64,000 bases of DNA from Pedobacter namyangjuensis (GCF_003313325.1 NZ_QMHQ01000001.1:744001-808000), one strand, 5' to 3'; shown: positions 1-10,038, counted from the first letter of the stretch. The notes: generated by a model from the letters alone, not told the origin. Program-made: numbers and translations.

Positions 1-237
1 TAGCTGAAATATTTATTTGGGAGGTTAGGTCATTACGGTTGATTTTCTAACTAAATCTTATAACTTTTCAAACTCATTTAACAGAGTCACTAGATATGAT
101 TGTTATTTATTAGACGATAGCACCGCATATTTAATCTATAAATAAACAGAAAGTCATACAAACTTAATTTGATAGATTAAAAGAGTTAACAAAATTAAAA
201 GACTAGACTAAAAATTTTTATAGCATGAAAATATAAA

Positions 238-1098
238 ATGACTTTGAAATATAATTTAAAACGTGATTTTTCTGTACTAATGTCTGTCTATGAGAGAGAA
301 TCGCCCGCGAATCTAAATTCTGCGCTTCAGAGTGTATTGATCAACCAAACCGTCAAGCCAAAACAGGTGGTACTAGTAGTAGACGGACCGATCGGTATGA
401 AATTAGGCGAAGTAATTAGTTATTATGAAAATAAATTTAAGGATCAATTAAAGGTTTTGAGCCTAGATAAAAATTATGGCTTAGGTTCTGCGTTACGGAA
501 AGGACTATTAGAATGTGAGGCTAGCATAGTTGCCCGAATGGATACTGATGACATATCATTGCCAACCAGATTTGAAAAACAATTTGCTTTTTTGGAAAAT
601 AACTTGCAATATGATGTAGTTGGTTGTAACATAGAAGAATTCAATATAGTTCCCGGAGATTTAAAAAGGTTTAAATATACTCATGAACACCACGAAGAAC
701 TTATAAAAGCAATCAAGTTAAGGAGTCCATTTAACCATCCCTCAATAATGTTCAGAAAAGCGAGTATTTTAAAAGCGGGTAATTATGATGGTGACTTACC
801 TCTCTTTGAGGATTATTCCTTATTTTTAAAACTATGGCAATCCGGATCCAGATTTTACAATTTACAGGAAGTCTTATTGTATTTCAGGGTTGGAGTTGGA
901 ATTGAGACTATAAAGCGCAGGAGTGGCTTACATTATTTGAAAAAAGAATGGGATTTTGTTAAATATGCCAAAAGAGTTGATGCGTTTACTTCAATTGAAG
1001 TTTTGAAGTACGTAATTTTAAAATTTCCAATAAGATTGCTGCCACCGAAAATAGTTTTATTTATTTACAATAGATTTCTACGTAAAACTCAAAGATAA
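238..1098 (+). CDS. Family 2 glycosyltransferase
   Basis: Predicted GT-A fold glycosyltransferase that transfers a sugar from a nucleotide-sugar donor during surface polysaccharide assembly at the cytoplasmic face of the inner membrane. Residues 11-50 form the usual GT2 start (SVLMSVYER, then VVLVVDG), and the metal/donor-binding DxD-type motif is MDTDD at residues 101-105. The 286-residue length is normal for small GT2 enzymes. It ends 2 bases before the epimerase gene, so the two are probably cotranscribed. The sugar specificity cannot be read from the sequence. The 237 bases upstream are AT-rich and hold nothing I recognise. Confidence 0.9.
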   Translation: MTLKYNLKRDFSVLMSVYERESPANLNSALQSVLINQTVKPKQVVLVVDGPIGMKLGEVISYYENKFKDQLKVLSLDKNYGLGSALRKGLLECEASIVARMDTDDISLPTRFEKQFAFLENNLQYDVVGCNIEEFNIVPGDLKRFKYTHEHHEELIKAIKLRSPFNHPSIMFRKASILKAGNYDGDLPLFEDYSLFLKLWQSGSRFYNLQEVLLYFRVGVGIETIKRRSGLHYLKKEWDFVKYAKRVDAFTSIEVLKYVILKFPIRLLPPKIVLFIYNRFLRKTQR

Positions 1099-1100
1099 TT

Positions 1101-2012
1101 ATGGAGGTATATTTCAGTGGTATTAGCGGTTTTGTTGGTCGAAATCTGATTTCATATTTCGAGGATAAGAATATTGTCGTTAATAGCATTTCTAGGAAAG
1201 ATGTATTGATGATTGAATACCTATTGCCAAAAAATGCCGACGCTATGATACACCTAGCTGGTAAAGCCCATGACTTAAAAAAAATATCTGATCCTGATGA
1301 GTACTACCAAGTAAATTATGAATTAACTAAAATATTATACGATGCTTTTTTGAAATCGAATGCGAAGAAGTTCATATTCATGAGTTCAGTTAAAGCATCA
1401 GCAGATGTCGTAGATGGAATTTTAACGGAAGATAATATACCTAATCCCATTACAGATTATGGTAAGTCTAAATTAATGGCTGAGCAATATATTCAAAATC
1501 AGGCATTACCTGAAGGAAAATCTTATTACATTTTACGTCCTTGTATGATTCATGGGCCTGGTAATAAAGGAAACTTAAATTTATTATATAAATTTGTGCA
1601 GAAAGGTATCCCTTACCCCCTAGCATCGTTCGAAAATAAACGCTCTTTTTTAAGTATTGAAAATTTGTGTTTTCTAATTGCTAATTTATTGCAGAAAGAT
1701 ATTCCATCAGGAATTTATAATGTAGCAGATGATAAAACATTGTCTACTAGCGAGGTGGTTAAAATACTGGCTAATTCGGTTAATAAACAAGCCAGGCTAT
1801 GGAAAATTCCTAGTAGTTTAATTCATAGTTTAGCTAAAATTGGGGACGCATTGAGGTTGCCTTTGAATTCTGAGCGCCTAAACAAACTTACTGAAAATTA
1901 CGTAGTAAGCAACAAAAAATTAAAGCAAGCACTAAATTTAGAACTGCCGATTTCAACCGAACAAGGATTGGCACTTACTGCACGATCTTTTAAAAATTCA
2001 AAAGGCCGCTAA
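1101..2012 (+). CDS. NAD-dependent epimerase/dehydratase (extended SDR, WbpV-like)
   Basis: Nucleotide-sugar epimerase or dehydratase of the extended short-chain dehydrogenase family. The NAD-binding GxxGxxG is at residues 7-13 (GISGFVG) and the catalytic YxxxK at residues 120-124 (YGKSK), with the preceding catalytic serine in FMSSVKAS. Length (303) suits the family. In many O-antigen loci this gene type stands directly before an undecaprenyl-phosphate sugar-phosphate transferase and a FlaA1/WbpM dehydratase; here those two genes lie 14.5 kb downstream (16497 and 17549). The substrate is unknown, probably a UDP-HexNAc derivative. Confidence 0.88.
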   Translation: MEVYFSGISGFVGRNLISYFEDKNIVVNSISRKDVLMIEYLLPKNADAMIHLAGKAHDLKKISDPDEYYQVNYELTKILYDAFLKSNAKKFIFMSSVKASADVVDGILTEDNIPNPITDYGKSKLMAEQYIQNQALPEGKSYYILRPCMIHGPGNKGNLNLLYKFVQKGIPYPLASFENKRSFLSIENLCFLIANLLQKDIPSGIYNVADDKTLSTSEVVKILANSVNKQARLWKIPSSLIHSLAKIGDALRLPLNSERLNKLTENYVVSNKKLKQALNLELPISTEQGLALTARSFKNSKGR

Positions 2013-2191
2013 CTAAATCATATTTCGGAGACGAGCACAAATAATTTATCACAAATCTTATACGTTTTTAGCATAAGTATGGTGCTAAACCTATAAGGTT
2101 TTAAATCTCAACAGAGATATTAAACAATGAAACTACGCTGTTAAAGGTTATTTTATTTTAACTTCTAAGATAATTTCGAAGTTGTTATTGA

Positions 2192-2434
2192 CTATATATC
2201 TTTAAATTTAGAGAAATCTAGAAGTTCATCAACACTAACATCTAAAGCTTTAGATAGGTTCACCAAAATGTAAGCGGTTGGATTAGCACCTTGTTTTTCA
2301 TACCTATTAATAAACTGTTTGTCCTTTCCATCTAGAATTGCAGCTAATTCGGTTTGTTCTAATCCCTTTTTTACCCGGAGTTCTAATATTCTTTTCCCTA
2401 ACTGTTTTCTAAATAATTTAACATCATCTTTCAT
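2192..2434 (-). CDS. XRE-family helix-turn-helix regulator
   Basis: Small DNA-binding protein of about 80 residues. The HTH_3 fold covers most of it: RILELRVKKGLEQTELAAIL, then QFINRYEKQGANPT and a C-terminal VSVDELLDF typical of XRE repressors. I use the ATG at 2434; an in-frame TTG at 2458 would add eight residues but is less likely. It is transcribed away from a consensus promoter (2477-2506) that drives the opposite strand into a structured region, so it may be the local repressor of that transcript. That link is inference from the divergent layout. Confidence 0.8.
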   Translation of the reverse strand: MKDDVKLFRKQLGKRILELRVKKGLEQTELAAILDGKDKQFINRYEKQGANPTAYILVNLSKALDVSVDELLDFSKFKDI

Positions 2435-2476
2435 TCTTGCAAACTCAATAAATAACAAAAAAGATGGTCAACAAAT

Positions 2477-2506
2477 TTGTTTACTATATCTTTTTTATTA
2501 TATTTG
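2477..2506 (+). promoter_or_regulatory. Bacteroidota-type promoter, TTG-N19-TATATTTG
   Basis: TTG at 2477-2479 and TATATTTG at 2499-2506, spaced by 19 bases, match the Bacteroidota -33/-7 consensus (TTG and TAnnTTTG). Transcription should start near 2512 and run rightward into the hairpin-rich segment starting at 2531. It lies in the gap divergent from the XRE gene. Confidence 0.6.
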
Positions 2507-2511
2507 ATTTA

Positions 2512-2750
2512 TATAAAAAGGTATTAATAAGAGTCTTGTGGTTGCATTTTCTGACGCCGCTAACGCAAGACAGCAGATTAATGCCCATATCTATGTGTAG
2601 TTGTATATATTTGTACATCGAAATAGATGTGGGGCTGCTGTAAACCCATGTTAGCGTAAGGCGTCAGAAACTTTAAGCAGCCGTGGTATGTAGCCCCACA
2701 TGTATTATGTGGCTAGCAGCCAAAGCAAGACTCGTATAATCCATACGAGC
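2512..2750 (+). ncRNA. Candidate structured RNA or structured leader
   Basis: This segment folds into nested helices: 2531-2538 with 2726-2733 (8 bp, perfect); 2548-2564 with 2650-2655 plus 2660-2670 (17 bp, one 4-base bulge); 2571-2576 with 2635-2640 (6 bp); 2584-2594 with 2623-2633 (11 bp, one G-U). A 3' hairpin lies at 2691-2715 and a last perfect one at 2731-2749. Two alternative pairings exist: 2627-2636 is also perfectly complementary to 2692-2701, and 2731-2733 is shared by the outer helix and the last hairpin. A consensus promoter ends 25 bases before the first helix. It matches no RNA family I know. It could instead be a DNA-level palindromic mobile element. Confidence 0.45.
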
Positions 2751-2751
2751 A

Positions 2752-2901
2752 ATGAAAAAACTAATCCAATATGTAAGTGAAAATAATTGTCTTTTAAGGG
2801 CAATAACCCTGCAAGGTTTTGTTTTTTCAGATCCCAATCATCTTTATAGTATTTACCCTTTTAATAGGCTTTACGCATTAAAGCCGAAGAATCCTGTATA
2901 G
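2752..2901 (+). CDS. Possible 49-residue peptide following the structured leader
   Basis: An ATG two bases after the last hairpin opens a 49-codon frame starting MKKLIQYVSENN and ending in TAG at 2899-2901. The peptide has a basic start and several aromatic residues, with no signal peptide and no recognisable motif. It is the first ORF downstream of the promoter at 2477-2506. It could be a real small protein, a leader peptide, or the remnant of a longer gene; chance cannot be excluded at this length. Confidence 0.25.
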   Translation: MKKLIQYVSENNCLLRAITLQGFVFSDPNHLYSIYPFNRLYALKPKNPV

Positions 2902-3784
2902 CAAATAATAAGCGGGAGCCTAAATTTAGGTTAATAAAATGGTTAATAATCAGCCTTAGCTTACTGGATAGTAATAGGGCTTGGCTTCCGTTTCCGCCTT
3001 TTGGCGGTATTTGAATGGATGGTTTAGATGAGTTGTCTGTTGCCTGTTGTCTGTTTTGGGTTGCGAGTTACCATTCTGGAGTTTAATTAGTTGGTGAAAG
3101 TTGAAAAATGCTTCATAATAGCATTGTTTTTAGCTTAGCTGGTGCTGTGTCTAATTGGTGAAAGAAAAGTGGAGATTTCTCCCTGTGGTTCGAAATGACG
3201 GAGGATGAGCAATGACATTGCTAAGCAAGGAAGGACGGCCTAGCATATCACCGAAGCAGAAAGCAACAAACAGTTTTGCAATATCGTCCAAGTTGCTACA
3301 ACCAAGTAAGAAAGCAACGTCTGTGTAAGGGAACAGAAGTAGGAGACGTCTTTTTCTTACGCAAAGAAGCTGTTGTTAGCTTTATGCGAGGGAATTATGC
3401 CAGCCTTGATCTTTTGTTTCTTTTCTATCAAGAGAAAAGAAAGAGCCATTCGCTGGCTAAGCGAGGAAAGGTTGAGCCCGGGGGTAATGATGAGATGATA
3501 GATATCTCTTTATGGTGCCCTTCCGATGGCTATAGGAACAAGCTGAGCATGACGGATTTTTGATGTTGTTACTGAAACATCCTTGAAGATATCTCCCCGG
3601 ATATTCCGGGCAAGTTATCACTACGCTCCTTGATACGACGGCGCAAGGGCAACTAATGCCACAAAACAGATTCAAACCATCATCAGTAAACCAATTCCAT
3701 ACCATTTTAAAAAACAACGATTTATGATCGTAAGGGCATCGCTATGCCCAAAAATTCTAATAACCAAACCAAAACAAACGACCA
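2902..3784. other. Gene-poor gap with intergenic repeat fragments
   Basis: No convincing gene. The stretch contains fragments typical of dispersed Bacteroidota intergenic repeats: a segment around 3172-3203 ending in TTCGAAATGACGG, another around 3502-3562 ending in GAGCATGACGG, and an inverted repeat of TTTCTTTTCT with AGAAAAGAAA near 3418-3442. A short perfect hairpin (GGGCAT/ATGCCC, 3734-3749) sits about 35 bases before the susC-like start and would be in its leader. ORFs of 86-95 codons here have no protein-like features. Confidence 0.6.
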
Positions 3785-6700
3785 ATGAAAAAATATATTT
3801 ACCTCATATTAAGCATGCAACTCTGTATTTATGTGGCAGGGGCGCAAGTTAAACTCAAGGGTAGGGTAGTGGATGCCCAAGGGCAGGATCCCTTGGGAGG
3901 CGCCATTATCAAAATAGTTAAACCAGCACAAACAATAGTTAGCGATAACGATGGTTATTTTGAGCTAAACCTGCCAAATGGCGAGTACCAATTTCAGGTG
4001 CAGTACTTAGGCTACGGAGTTAGAAACCTGAGTTTAAAGATACCCTCAAACGAACCACTACTCATAAAACTCTATGCTAATACCAGCGAATTGCAGGAAG
4101 TGAAAATTGTTAGCACAGGATATCAAAAACTGCCTAAAGAGCGTGCAACGGGAAGTTTTGTAGTAATAGATAGCAGTATGTTAAATAGGCAACAGGGTAT
4201 GAACCCGCTAGGTAGGTTAGATGGGATAGCGCCTGGGCTTTTGTACGATAATAGGCGACAGGAAAAAAAAATACAAATCAGGGGTTTATACACCCTTAAC
4301 GAAGCCGTTGCCAAACCACTGATTGTGTTAGATAATTTTCCTTTTGAAGGAGATATCAACGATATAAATCCAAATGATATTGCGAACATCGTAGTATTAA
4401 AAGACGCTGCTGCTGCTTCTATCTGGGGAGCTAGAGCGGGTAACGGAGTAATTGTAATCAGTACCAAAATGGCAAAGTCCAATCAGCCAACCCGTGTAAA
4501 TTACAGCTTTAATATTAGTAGGGCTGGCAAACCAGAACTTGCAAGTGTAAATATCATTCCTAGTAGCGATTATATAGAGCTGGAGAAATTTCTTTTTAGC
4601 AAGGGGCACCGTTTTGCCGATACCGCCAATAGGCTACAACCAGCTTTTACGCCTGCCTACGAACTGCTGTTTAGGCAACGTAGTGGTCTCATCTCTGCTA
4701 CGGAAGCAAATGCGCAATTAGAGCAAATGAAAAATTTAGATGTTAGAAATGACTATTTAAAACATTATTACACTGCAACAGTAACCCAACAGCATGCATT
4801 AAATATAAGTGGTGGCGCAAAACAGCACAGCTATTTTTACTCAATGGGTTACGATGCTAACAATACAAATATGGTAGGCAATAGCAACCGTCGACTTAGC
4901 CTTAGGCTAAATAACAACATTAATATTAACAGTAAGCTGTTGCTAAGGCTAAATGTTACATACGTGCGCCAGCATTATACCAAGAATAATCCAGGCGGAT
5001 ATGGTTCTTTAAATAGTAATGGTAGGCAATTATATCCTTATGCCAGTTTTACTGATGTAGCGGGCAAGGAAGTTCCTTTAGATTTTTACCATCGTAAGGG
5101 TTTTACAGATACATTGGGTAGGGGTAGGCTCCCAGATATGAAATATTGGCCGTTATCAGAACTGGAAGCTATGGATCGAGGCGAGAAAAAGCAGTTTTTC
5201 TCTGGCGAGGTGGGTGTAAATTACAAATTGTTAAAAGGATTGGATGTAGACTTGAAATACTTATTGCAACAAAGTAATAGTACGGAAGAGGATATACAGG
5301 GGCTAGACTTGTTCAACACTAGAAAGATTGTGACTCAATATGCACAAGTAAGAACAACGGGAGTATTTTATCCGGTGCCTAGAGCTTCCATTTTAGATCG
5401 GCAGTATGCAACATCCTTAAACCAAGGGTTCAGAGCCCAACTAAACCTAAATCAAACTTGGGCAAACCACAGTATAAATGCTATAATAGGTGCAGAGGCC
5501 AGGCAATTGCAACAACAGAGCGAAAGCACAAGGATTTATGGATATGATGATAAACTGAATATAGTTGCAGTTGACCATGTAAATAACTACCCTACTATTT
5601 TTGGGGCCAACACCACCATTCCCCTAGGCAGTGGTTTGGCCGCTATGTTAGACAGAAATATCTCAATTTATGGTAATGTTGCCTATGTTTACAAAGACAG
5701 GTATGTGTTCAGTGCCAGTGCCAGAAAAGACGCTTCAAACCTTTTTGGGGTAAACTTTAACCAAAAATGGAAACCTTTATGGTCGGCAGGTTTTAAATGG
5801 CGTCTATCGGAAGAACCATTCTATCACAGCAATTTATTGCCGCAACTAAGCTTAAGGGCAAGTTATGGCTTTAGCGGAAACATAGATCCCAGCGTAAGCG
5901 CCCTTACCATTATGGTTTACAATCCAGCAAATGCTCAAATTACGAATACAGCCTTTGCGGGCGTAAATGGCGCTCCAAATCCAAACTTGAGATGGGAAGA
6001 AGTTCGTACACTTAATTTGGCGGTAGATTTTGAACTTGCGAACGGAAGGCTGAGTGGCAGTTTGGAACATTATTATAAAAAATCTAAAGACGTAATTGGC
6101 ACACAGGCCTTAAATCCAACCACAGGTCTGGGATCCTATAAAACCAATTCCGCAGATTTAAAGGGTAGTGGCATAGAGTTGATCTTAAGAGCTAGTTTTA
6201 TAAGGCAAAAAAACTTTGTTTGGCAGGGTAATCTTTCATTCAGTTACGAAAATTATAAAGTAACAAAATACATGGCAGAAGTAGTGGGTAACAATAGCTA
6301 CGTGAGCGATGGTTCTAGTATCTCGCCTATTGTTGGCTATAATCCCTATTTATTGGTTAGTAATAGATGGGCAGGCTTGGATCCAAATAATGGAGATCCA
6401 CAGGGCTATGTTAACGGACAAGTATCTAAAGACTATATACAATTGCTTAGAAACCCTTTTGTCAATCAGCAGGTACACGGACCAGCCTTACCCGCTAGTT
6501 TTGGCAATTTTTTACAGGAAATTAAAATCGGCTCAATAAGTCTTTCAGCAAATATCACCTACAGGTTAGGTTATTATGTGAGGCGTTCTACCATTTCATA
6601 CGTACCGTTGTTTGCCAATGGAGCTATGCATCTAGATTATTTAAAGCGTTGGCAAAATCCTGGAGATGAACAGCACACCTATATTCCTTCGTTAAACTAC

Positions 6701-6961
6701 CCGGCGGTTGAGCAACGAGATGCTTTTTTTAGGGGCGCTGAAGTACATGTTCTAAATGGCAGTCATATCCGCCTTTCGGATATAAGAATGGGTTATCGGC
6801 TTTCGCCAAAATGGGGACTTAAATCATTAGAGTTTTATGCCTTGGCCAATCAATTAAACGTACTATTATGGACCGCCAACAAAGCAAGTGTAGACCCTGA
6901 ATACAGCAATGGGCTGTTACCTACAGTAAATTATAATTTAGGTGTTAAAGTAGAATTTTAA
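3785..6961 (+). CDS. SusC/RagA-family TonB-linked outer-membrane transporter
   Basis: Outer-membrane beta-barrel that imports a ligand captured with its SusD partner, powered by TonB-ExbBD. The signal peptide spans about residues 1-20. A carboxypeptidase-regulatory-like domain follows at about 22-105 ([20 protein letters not shown]), then a TonB-box-like [10 protein letters not shown] and the plug domain to about 230 with the family signature NGVIVISTK; the rest is barrel, ending in the aromatic C-terminal residue expected for outer-membrane insertion (VKVEF). Length 1058 is typical. Its stop overlaps the susD-like start (TAATG), so the two are translationally coupled. The TlpA-like third gene suggests a peptide or metal-related ligand rather than a glycan; no glycoside hydrolase is nearby. 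Confidence 0.96.
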   Translation: MKKYIYLILSMQLCIYVAGAQVKLKGRVVDAQGQDPLGGAIIKIVKPAQTIVSDNDGYFELNLPNGEYQFQVQYLGYGVRNLSLKIPSNEPLLIKLYANTSELQEVKIVSTGYQKLPKERATGSFVVIDSSMLNRQQGMNPLGRLDGIAPGLLYDNRRQEKKIQIRGLYTLNEAVAKPLIVLDNFPFEGDINDINPNDIANIVVLKDAAAASIWGARAGNGVIVISTKMAKSNQPTRVNYSFNISRAGKPELASVNIIPSSDYIELEKFLFSKGHRFADTANRLQPAFTPAYELLFRQRSGLISATEANAQLEQMKNLDVRNDYLKHYYTATVTQQHALNISGGAKQHSYFYSMGYDANNTNMVGNSNRRLSLRLNNNININSKLLLRLNVTYVRQHYTKNNPGGYGSLNSNGRQLYPYASFTDVAGKEVPLDFYHRKGFTDTLGRGRLPDMKYWPLSELEAMDRGEKKQFFSGEVGVNYKLLKGLDVDLKYLLQQSNSTEEDIQGLDLFNTRKIVTQYAQVRTTGVFYPVPRASILDRQYATSLNQGFRAQLNLNQTWANHSINAIIGAEARQLQQQSESTRIYGYDDKLNIVAVDHVNNYPTIFGANTTIPLGSGLAAMLDRNISIYGNVAYVYKDRYVFSASARKDASNLFGVNFNQKWKPLWSAGFKWRLSEEPFYHSNLLPQLSLRASYGFSGNIDPSVSALTIMVYNPANAQITNTAFAGVNGAPNPNLRWEEVRTLNLAVDFELANGRLSGSLEHYYKKSKDVIGTQALNPTTGLGSYKTNSADLKGSGIELILRASFIRQKNFVWQGNLSFSYENYKVTKYMAEVVGNNSYVSDGSSISPIVGYNPYLLVSNRWAGLDPNNGDPQGYVNGQVSKDYIQLLRNPFVNQQVHGPALPASFGNFLQEIKIGSISLSANITYRLGYYVRRSTISYVPLFANGAMHLDYLKRWQNPGDEQHTYIPSLNYPAVEQRDAFFRGAEVHVLNGSHIRLSDIRMGYRLSPKWGLKSLEFYALANQLNVLLWTANKASVDPEYSNGLLPTVNYNLGVKVEF

Positions 6962-8322
6962 TGGATATAATAATGAAAAATATAACAATAATAATCTTAC
7001 TGGCCATCATTGGCCTATGTAGTTCTTGCGAGAAATTTCTGGAGGCAAAGCCTAACCAAAAGCTAGCAGTGCCAGCTACGGCGCATGACTTGAGATTAAT
7101 GCTCGACACCTACAGCATTATAAACAATGGGATGCCGATTACTGTAGAAACCATGTCGGATAACTACTACGTAACCAATACTGATTTAAGTGGTTTGGCT
7201 AATCAGCTGATGAGAAATCTTTACACCTGGCAGAGAGATGAAACGGCAAACAGCGAATGGACAAATGTTTATAAGAGCATCTATTATACAAATGTAGTGT
7301 TAGATGAGTGGAAGAAATTAGGTCTAGAAGGAGGACAAGAAGCTGCTGCGGTGAAAGGATCAGCAATGGCCTTACAGGCTTTTTACTACTATATGCTGGC
7401 TCAGTTATTTGCGGTGCCCTACCAAGCTAGTGCAGATGCACCATGGGGATTGTCGCTTAGATATGATGCTGATTTTAGCAAAGCGATAACGAGAGCGAGT
7501 GTACATGAAACATACAATACCATTATTCAGTTATTGAAACAATCATTGCCTTTGCTACCTGCACAAGAGCCTTTAAAAACACGCCCTACAAAAGCTATGG
7601 CATATGGTCTCTTGGCAAGAACTTACTTGCTTACCAAAAACTATGCTCAAGCACAACTTTATGCTGATTCAGCCCTGCTGTATAATAACAGACTCATTAA
7701 TTTCAATACCTTAAATGCCAATGCTAATGCACCGTTCGCCAGATTTAATGGAGAAGTAGTTTTCCATGCAAGAACCAGTACAACGCCAATTCTAAGTCCA
7801 GCGATAGCGAAGATAGACAGTAACCTTTATCGTAGTTATGATAAAGATGATTTACGCAAAACGATGTACTTTAAGCTTAATGCCAATGGCACGGTGTCTT
7901 TTAAAGGAGATTACGATGGTAGCGGCACCAGCTCGGGTTATGTATTCTGGGGTTTAGTAACAGACGAACTCTACCTGATAAGGGCAGAATGTTTGGCCAG
8001 ACAAGGCATGTATGTTTTGGCTATGGAAACGCTTAATTACTTGTTGATTACCCGATGGAAGTCTGGAAGTTTCATTGCTCTTAGTGCTGCCAACGCCGAA
8101 GATGCGTTAAACATCATCCTTCGAGAACGTCGAAAAGAACTACTATTCAGAGGAACACGATGGTCTGATCTTAGACGTTTGCGAGATGAACCTCAGGTAG
8201 TAGAGCCGGTCCGTGTAGTTAATGGTGATACAATTAGGTTAATGTCAAATAGTAACAAATATACCCTCCCAATTCCCTACACAATAATTAACCAGAGCGA
8301 AATGGCTCAAAATCCTTTATAA
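6961..8322 (+). CDS. SusD/RagB-family nutrient-binding lipoprotein
   Basis: Surface-exposed lipoprotein that caps the SusC-like barrel and helps capture the ligand. The N-terminus is a lipoprotein signal with lipobox CSSC (cysteine about residue 23), followed by EKFLEAKPNQK, the standard SusD opening. The middle is rich in TPR-like helices (MALQAFYYYMLAQLF), and the C-terminal region carries the family motif ERRKELLFRGTRWSDLRRL. The 453-residue length is on the short side. An alternative ATG at 6973 gives an equally good signal peptide. One base separates the stop from the next gene. Confidence 0.95.
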   Translation: MDIIMKNITIIILLAIIGLCSSCEKFLEAKPNQKLAVPATAHDLRLMLDTYSIINNGMPITVETMSDNYYVTNTDLSGLANQLMRNLYTWQRDETANSEWTNVYKSIYYTNVVLDEWKKLGLEGGQEAAAVKGSAMALQAFYYYMLAQLFAVPYQASADAPWGLSLRYDADFSKAITRASVHETYNTIIQLLKQSLPLLPAQEPLKTRPTKAMAYGLLARTYLLTKNYAQAQLYADSALLYNNRLINFNTLNANANAPFARFNGEVVFHARTSTTPILSPAIAKIDSNLYRSYDKDDLRKTMYFKLNANGTVSFKGDYDGSGTSSGYVFWGLVTDELYLIRAECLARQGMYVLAMETLNYLLITRWKSGSFIALSAANAEDALNIILRERRKELLFRGTRWSDLRRLRDEPQVVEPVRVVNGDTIRLMSNSNKYTLPIPYTIINQSEMAQNPL

Positions 8323-9573
8323 ATGATGAAAAAAGTAATATTGATAAGCCTATTTTTGTGTCTTGCAAGAATGGGCTACGGACAGCTTGCCAATTTGCAT
8401 ATCGGAGACACTGTTCCGCCAACTAAATTAACAGGTTTTTATAACGATAGCGCAAAGGAATTAAATACAGATTCGCTTAGGGGTAAAATGGTCATTTTTA
8501 GCTTTTGGTCTACTTACTGTAGTAGCTGTATTAGCGCAATGCCGAAATTGCAGAGCCTACAGCAACAATTTAAAGACAGTTTGGTTGTTGTTTTGGTAAC
8601 CCAGCAACCCCGCAGTATTGTTGATGCGTTTTGGAAGTACAACCATATTACTAAAAAAATAACTTTGCCAAATTTAGTTGGGGATATTGTACTTGCGAAG
8701 CATTTTGCGCATTTAGGTGTACCCTATGAAGTTTGGATAGATGTTAACGGAGTGGTAAAAGGGCTAACTACAGCCCAATATGTAAATGAAAAAAATATAA
8801 GGGCAGTGTTAAGAAATGAAAAAGTAGACTGGCCGGTTAGCCAAATAAAACCTAAACTTAAGGATGGATACCTTTTTAACATAGCGCCCCGGCAACAATC
8901 ATTAGGTAGTGCTAGTTACTACACAGTTCTTTCACCGAGCATAACAGGCTTAAAACTTAACCATGGTTTTAGTTTTCTGACAGATACCATAAAAGGCGTA
9001 AATCACTTTCGGGCTATCAACTTTGCGATTTTAGACTTTTATCGATTTGCCATGGCCGAAGAGCCAATATTTAATTCGTCTAGAAATAGGTTTGTTCTTA
9101 ACGTGGGCGATAGTTCCAGATACTTTTACCAGAAAGACAAGGTTTATAGGGAACAATGGATAAGGCAAAATGCTTTTTGCTATGAAAGTACTTATCCAAT
9201 TGCCTTAAATAAAACTGAATTTAGAACATCGATACGTGCGGAGCTAGATAGGGTTTTTAAACTTAAGAGTGCAGTAGTTGAGAAAGAAATGTTTTGTTGG
9301 GTGATTACCAAGTCTGGGCATGCTAGGGATATAGGAAAAGCTAAGAACGGTACTGTTTATAAAAGCATAGGCGAGTTGTTGTTAGCTTTAAATTATAGGA
9401 TTGAAAACCCACCAGTTTTAGATGAAACAAACCAAAAGAATAGTATATCTATTGTATTAAAAGGCAACACGACTGATTTTAATCAGTTGAACAAGGATTT
9501 AGCTGGTTATGGCTTTCAATTAGAAAAGGCTTGGAGAAATATCAAGGTACTTACTATAGATGAAATAAAGTAA
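8323..9573 (+). CDS. TlpA-like thioredoxin-fold protein, secreted
   Basis: Periplasmic thiol-disulfide oxidoreductase-like protein. After a signal peptide (about residues 1-20, ending GYGQ), an AhpC/TSA-Redoxin-type thioredoxin domain carries the redox motif CSSC at residues 66-69 in FWSTYCSSCISAMP. The 230-residue C-terminal half is a less conserved extension of the kind seen in TlpA proteins encoded beside SusC/SusD genes of Sphingobacteriaceae. It follows the susD-like gene immediately and is followed by a strong terminator at 9585-9612, so it is the last gene of the operon. Its substrate is unknown. Confidence 0.88.
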   Translation: MMKKVILISLFLCLARMGYGQLANLHIGDTVPPTKLTGFYNDSAKELNTDSLRGKMVIFSFWSTYCSSCISAMPKLQSLQQQFKDSLVVVLVTQQPRSIVDAFWKYNHITKKITLPNLVGDIVLAKHFAHLGVPYEVWIDVNGVVKGLTTAQYVNEKNIRAVLRNEKVDWPVSQIKPKLKDGYLFNIAPRQQSLGSASYYTVLSPSITGLKLNHGFSFLTDTIKGVNHFRAINFAILDFYRFAMAEEPIFNSSRNRFVLNVGDSSRYFYQKDKVYREQWIRQNAFCYESTYPIALNKTEFRTSIRAELDRVFKLKSAVVEKEMFCWVITKSGHARDIGKAKNGTVYKSIGELLLALNYRIENPPVLDETNQKNSISIVLKGNTTDFNQLNKDLAGYGFQLEKAWRNIKVLTIDEIK

Positions 9574-9584
9574 TGGTTAAAAAA

Positions 9585-9612
9585 GAAGTGTTGGCGGCTG
9601 AGCCAACACTTC
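9585..9612 (+). terminator. Intrinsic terminator of the susCD-tlpA operon
   Basis: Perfect 11-bp stem GAAGTGTTGGC/GCCAACACTTC with a 6-base loop, starting 11 bases after the tlpA-like stop codon. Only a modest T tract follows on either side. It lies between convergent genes and may serve both. Confidence 0.75.
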
Positions 9613-9693
9613 AACTTTACAGAGGTAGATACAGCACCCTAATTGTAGGATTTTATTATCCTAATTTTAATTTTAGGCTTTCGCATCAACAAG

Positions 9694-10038
9694 TTAGTTC
9701 TTCTCTGAAATATAAAGTGGGTCTAAACTTGGGCTTGGCGCAAAGTAATTGTCGATTGCGGTAGCTACCGAACCAGAAATGTCTGGTTGTCCAGAAACCA
9801 CGTCTGCACGGATGGCACAAAGATCTTGCTCTCCCTCACATGGTGGTAGCTCTTCGGCATCCAGCATGGTGTAATTTGATGGTTGTTTAGCATCAGTAGC
9901 ATTGTTTGGATGATCACTTTGCGTATAGATGAACCATCTGGTTTCTTTTTTCGCTTTAAAAGCGCTTGTGCTAAATGCCAGACCGAACGCTACTACCAGC
10001 GCTGCAAGGCCTAAACCTGCTTTTTTTAAATTTTTCAT
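9694..10038 (-). CDS. DUF6520-family small exported protein
   Basis: A 114-residue protein with an N-terminal signal or anchor (MKNLKKAGLGLAALVVAFGL, then AFSTSAF) and a polar body with two cysteines (PPCEGEQDLCAIRADV). This combination is what the DUF6520 family looks like in Pedobacter-type genomes, where copies occur beside SusC/SusD and TlpA genes. Function is unknown; the location suggests it belongs functionally to the neighbouring transporter operon although it is transcribed convergently. Gene call good, function open. Confidence 0.75.
   Translation of the reverse strand: MKNLKKAGLGLAALVVAFGLAFSTSAFKAKKETRWFIYTQSDHPNNATDAKQPSNYTMLDAEELPPCEGEQDLCAIRADVVSGQPDISGSVATAIDNYFAPSPSLDPLYISEKN

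Noticed and set aside
2548-2670. Resemblance of the GCTAAC ... GTTAGC element to an integron attC site
   Set aside because: The cores do not fit RYYYAAC/GTTRRRY (third R is C), complementarity continues outside the cores, and no integron integrase or cassette array is in the window.
2531-2901. Retron msr-msd with flanking a1/a2 repeats
   Set aside because: The outer inverted repeat is suggestive, but no reverse transcriptase gene follows; the next ORF has 49 codons and no RT motif.
3276-3717. ORFs of 95 (+) and 86 (-) codons in the gap before the susC-like gene
   Set aside because: They overlap each other on opposite strands and translate intergenic repeat DNA with no protein-like pattern.
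9573-9764. 63-codon ORF after the tlpA-like gene
   Set aside because: It reads straight through the perfect terminator hairpin at 9585-9612 and into the convergent DUF6520 gene.
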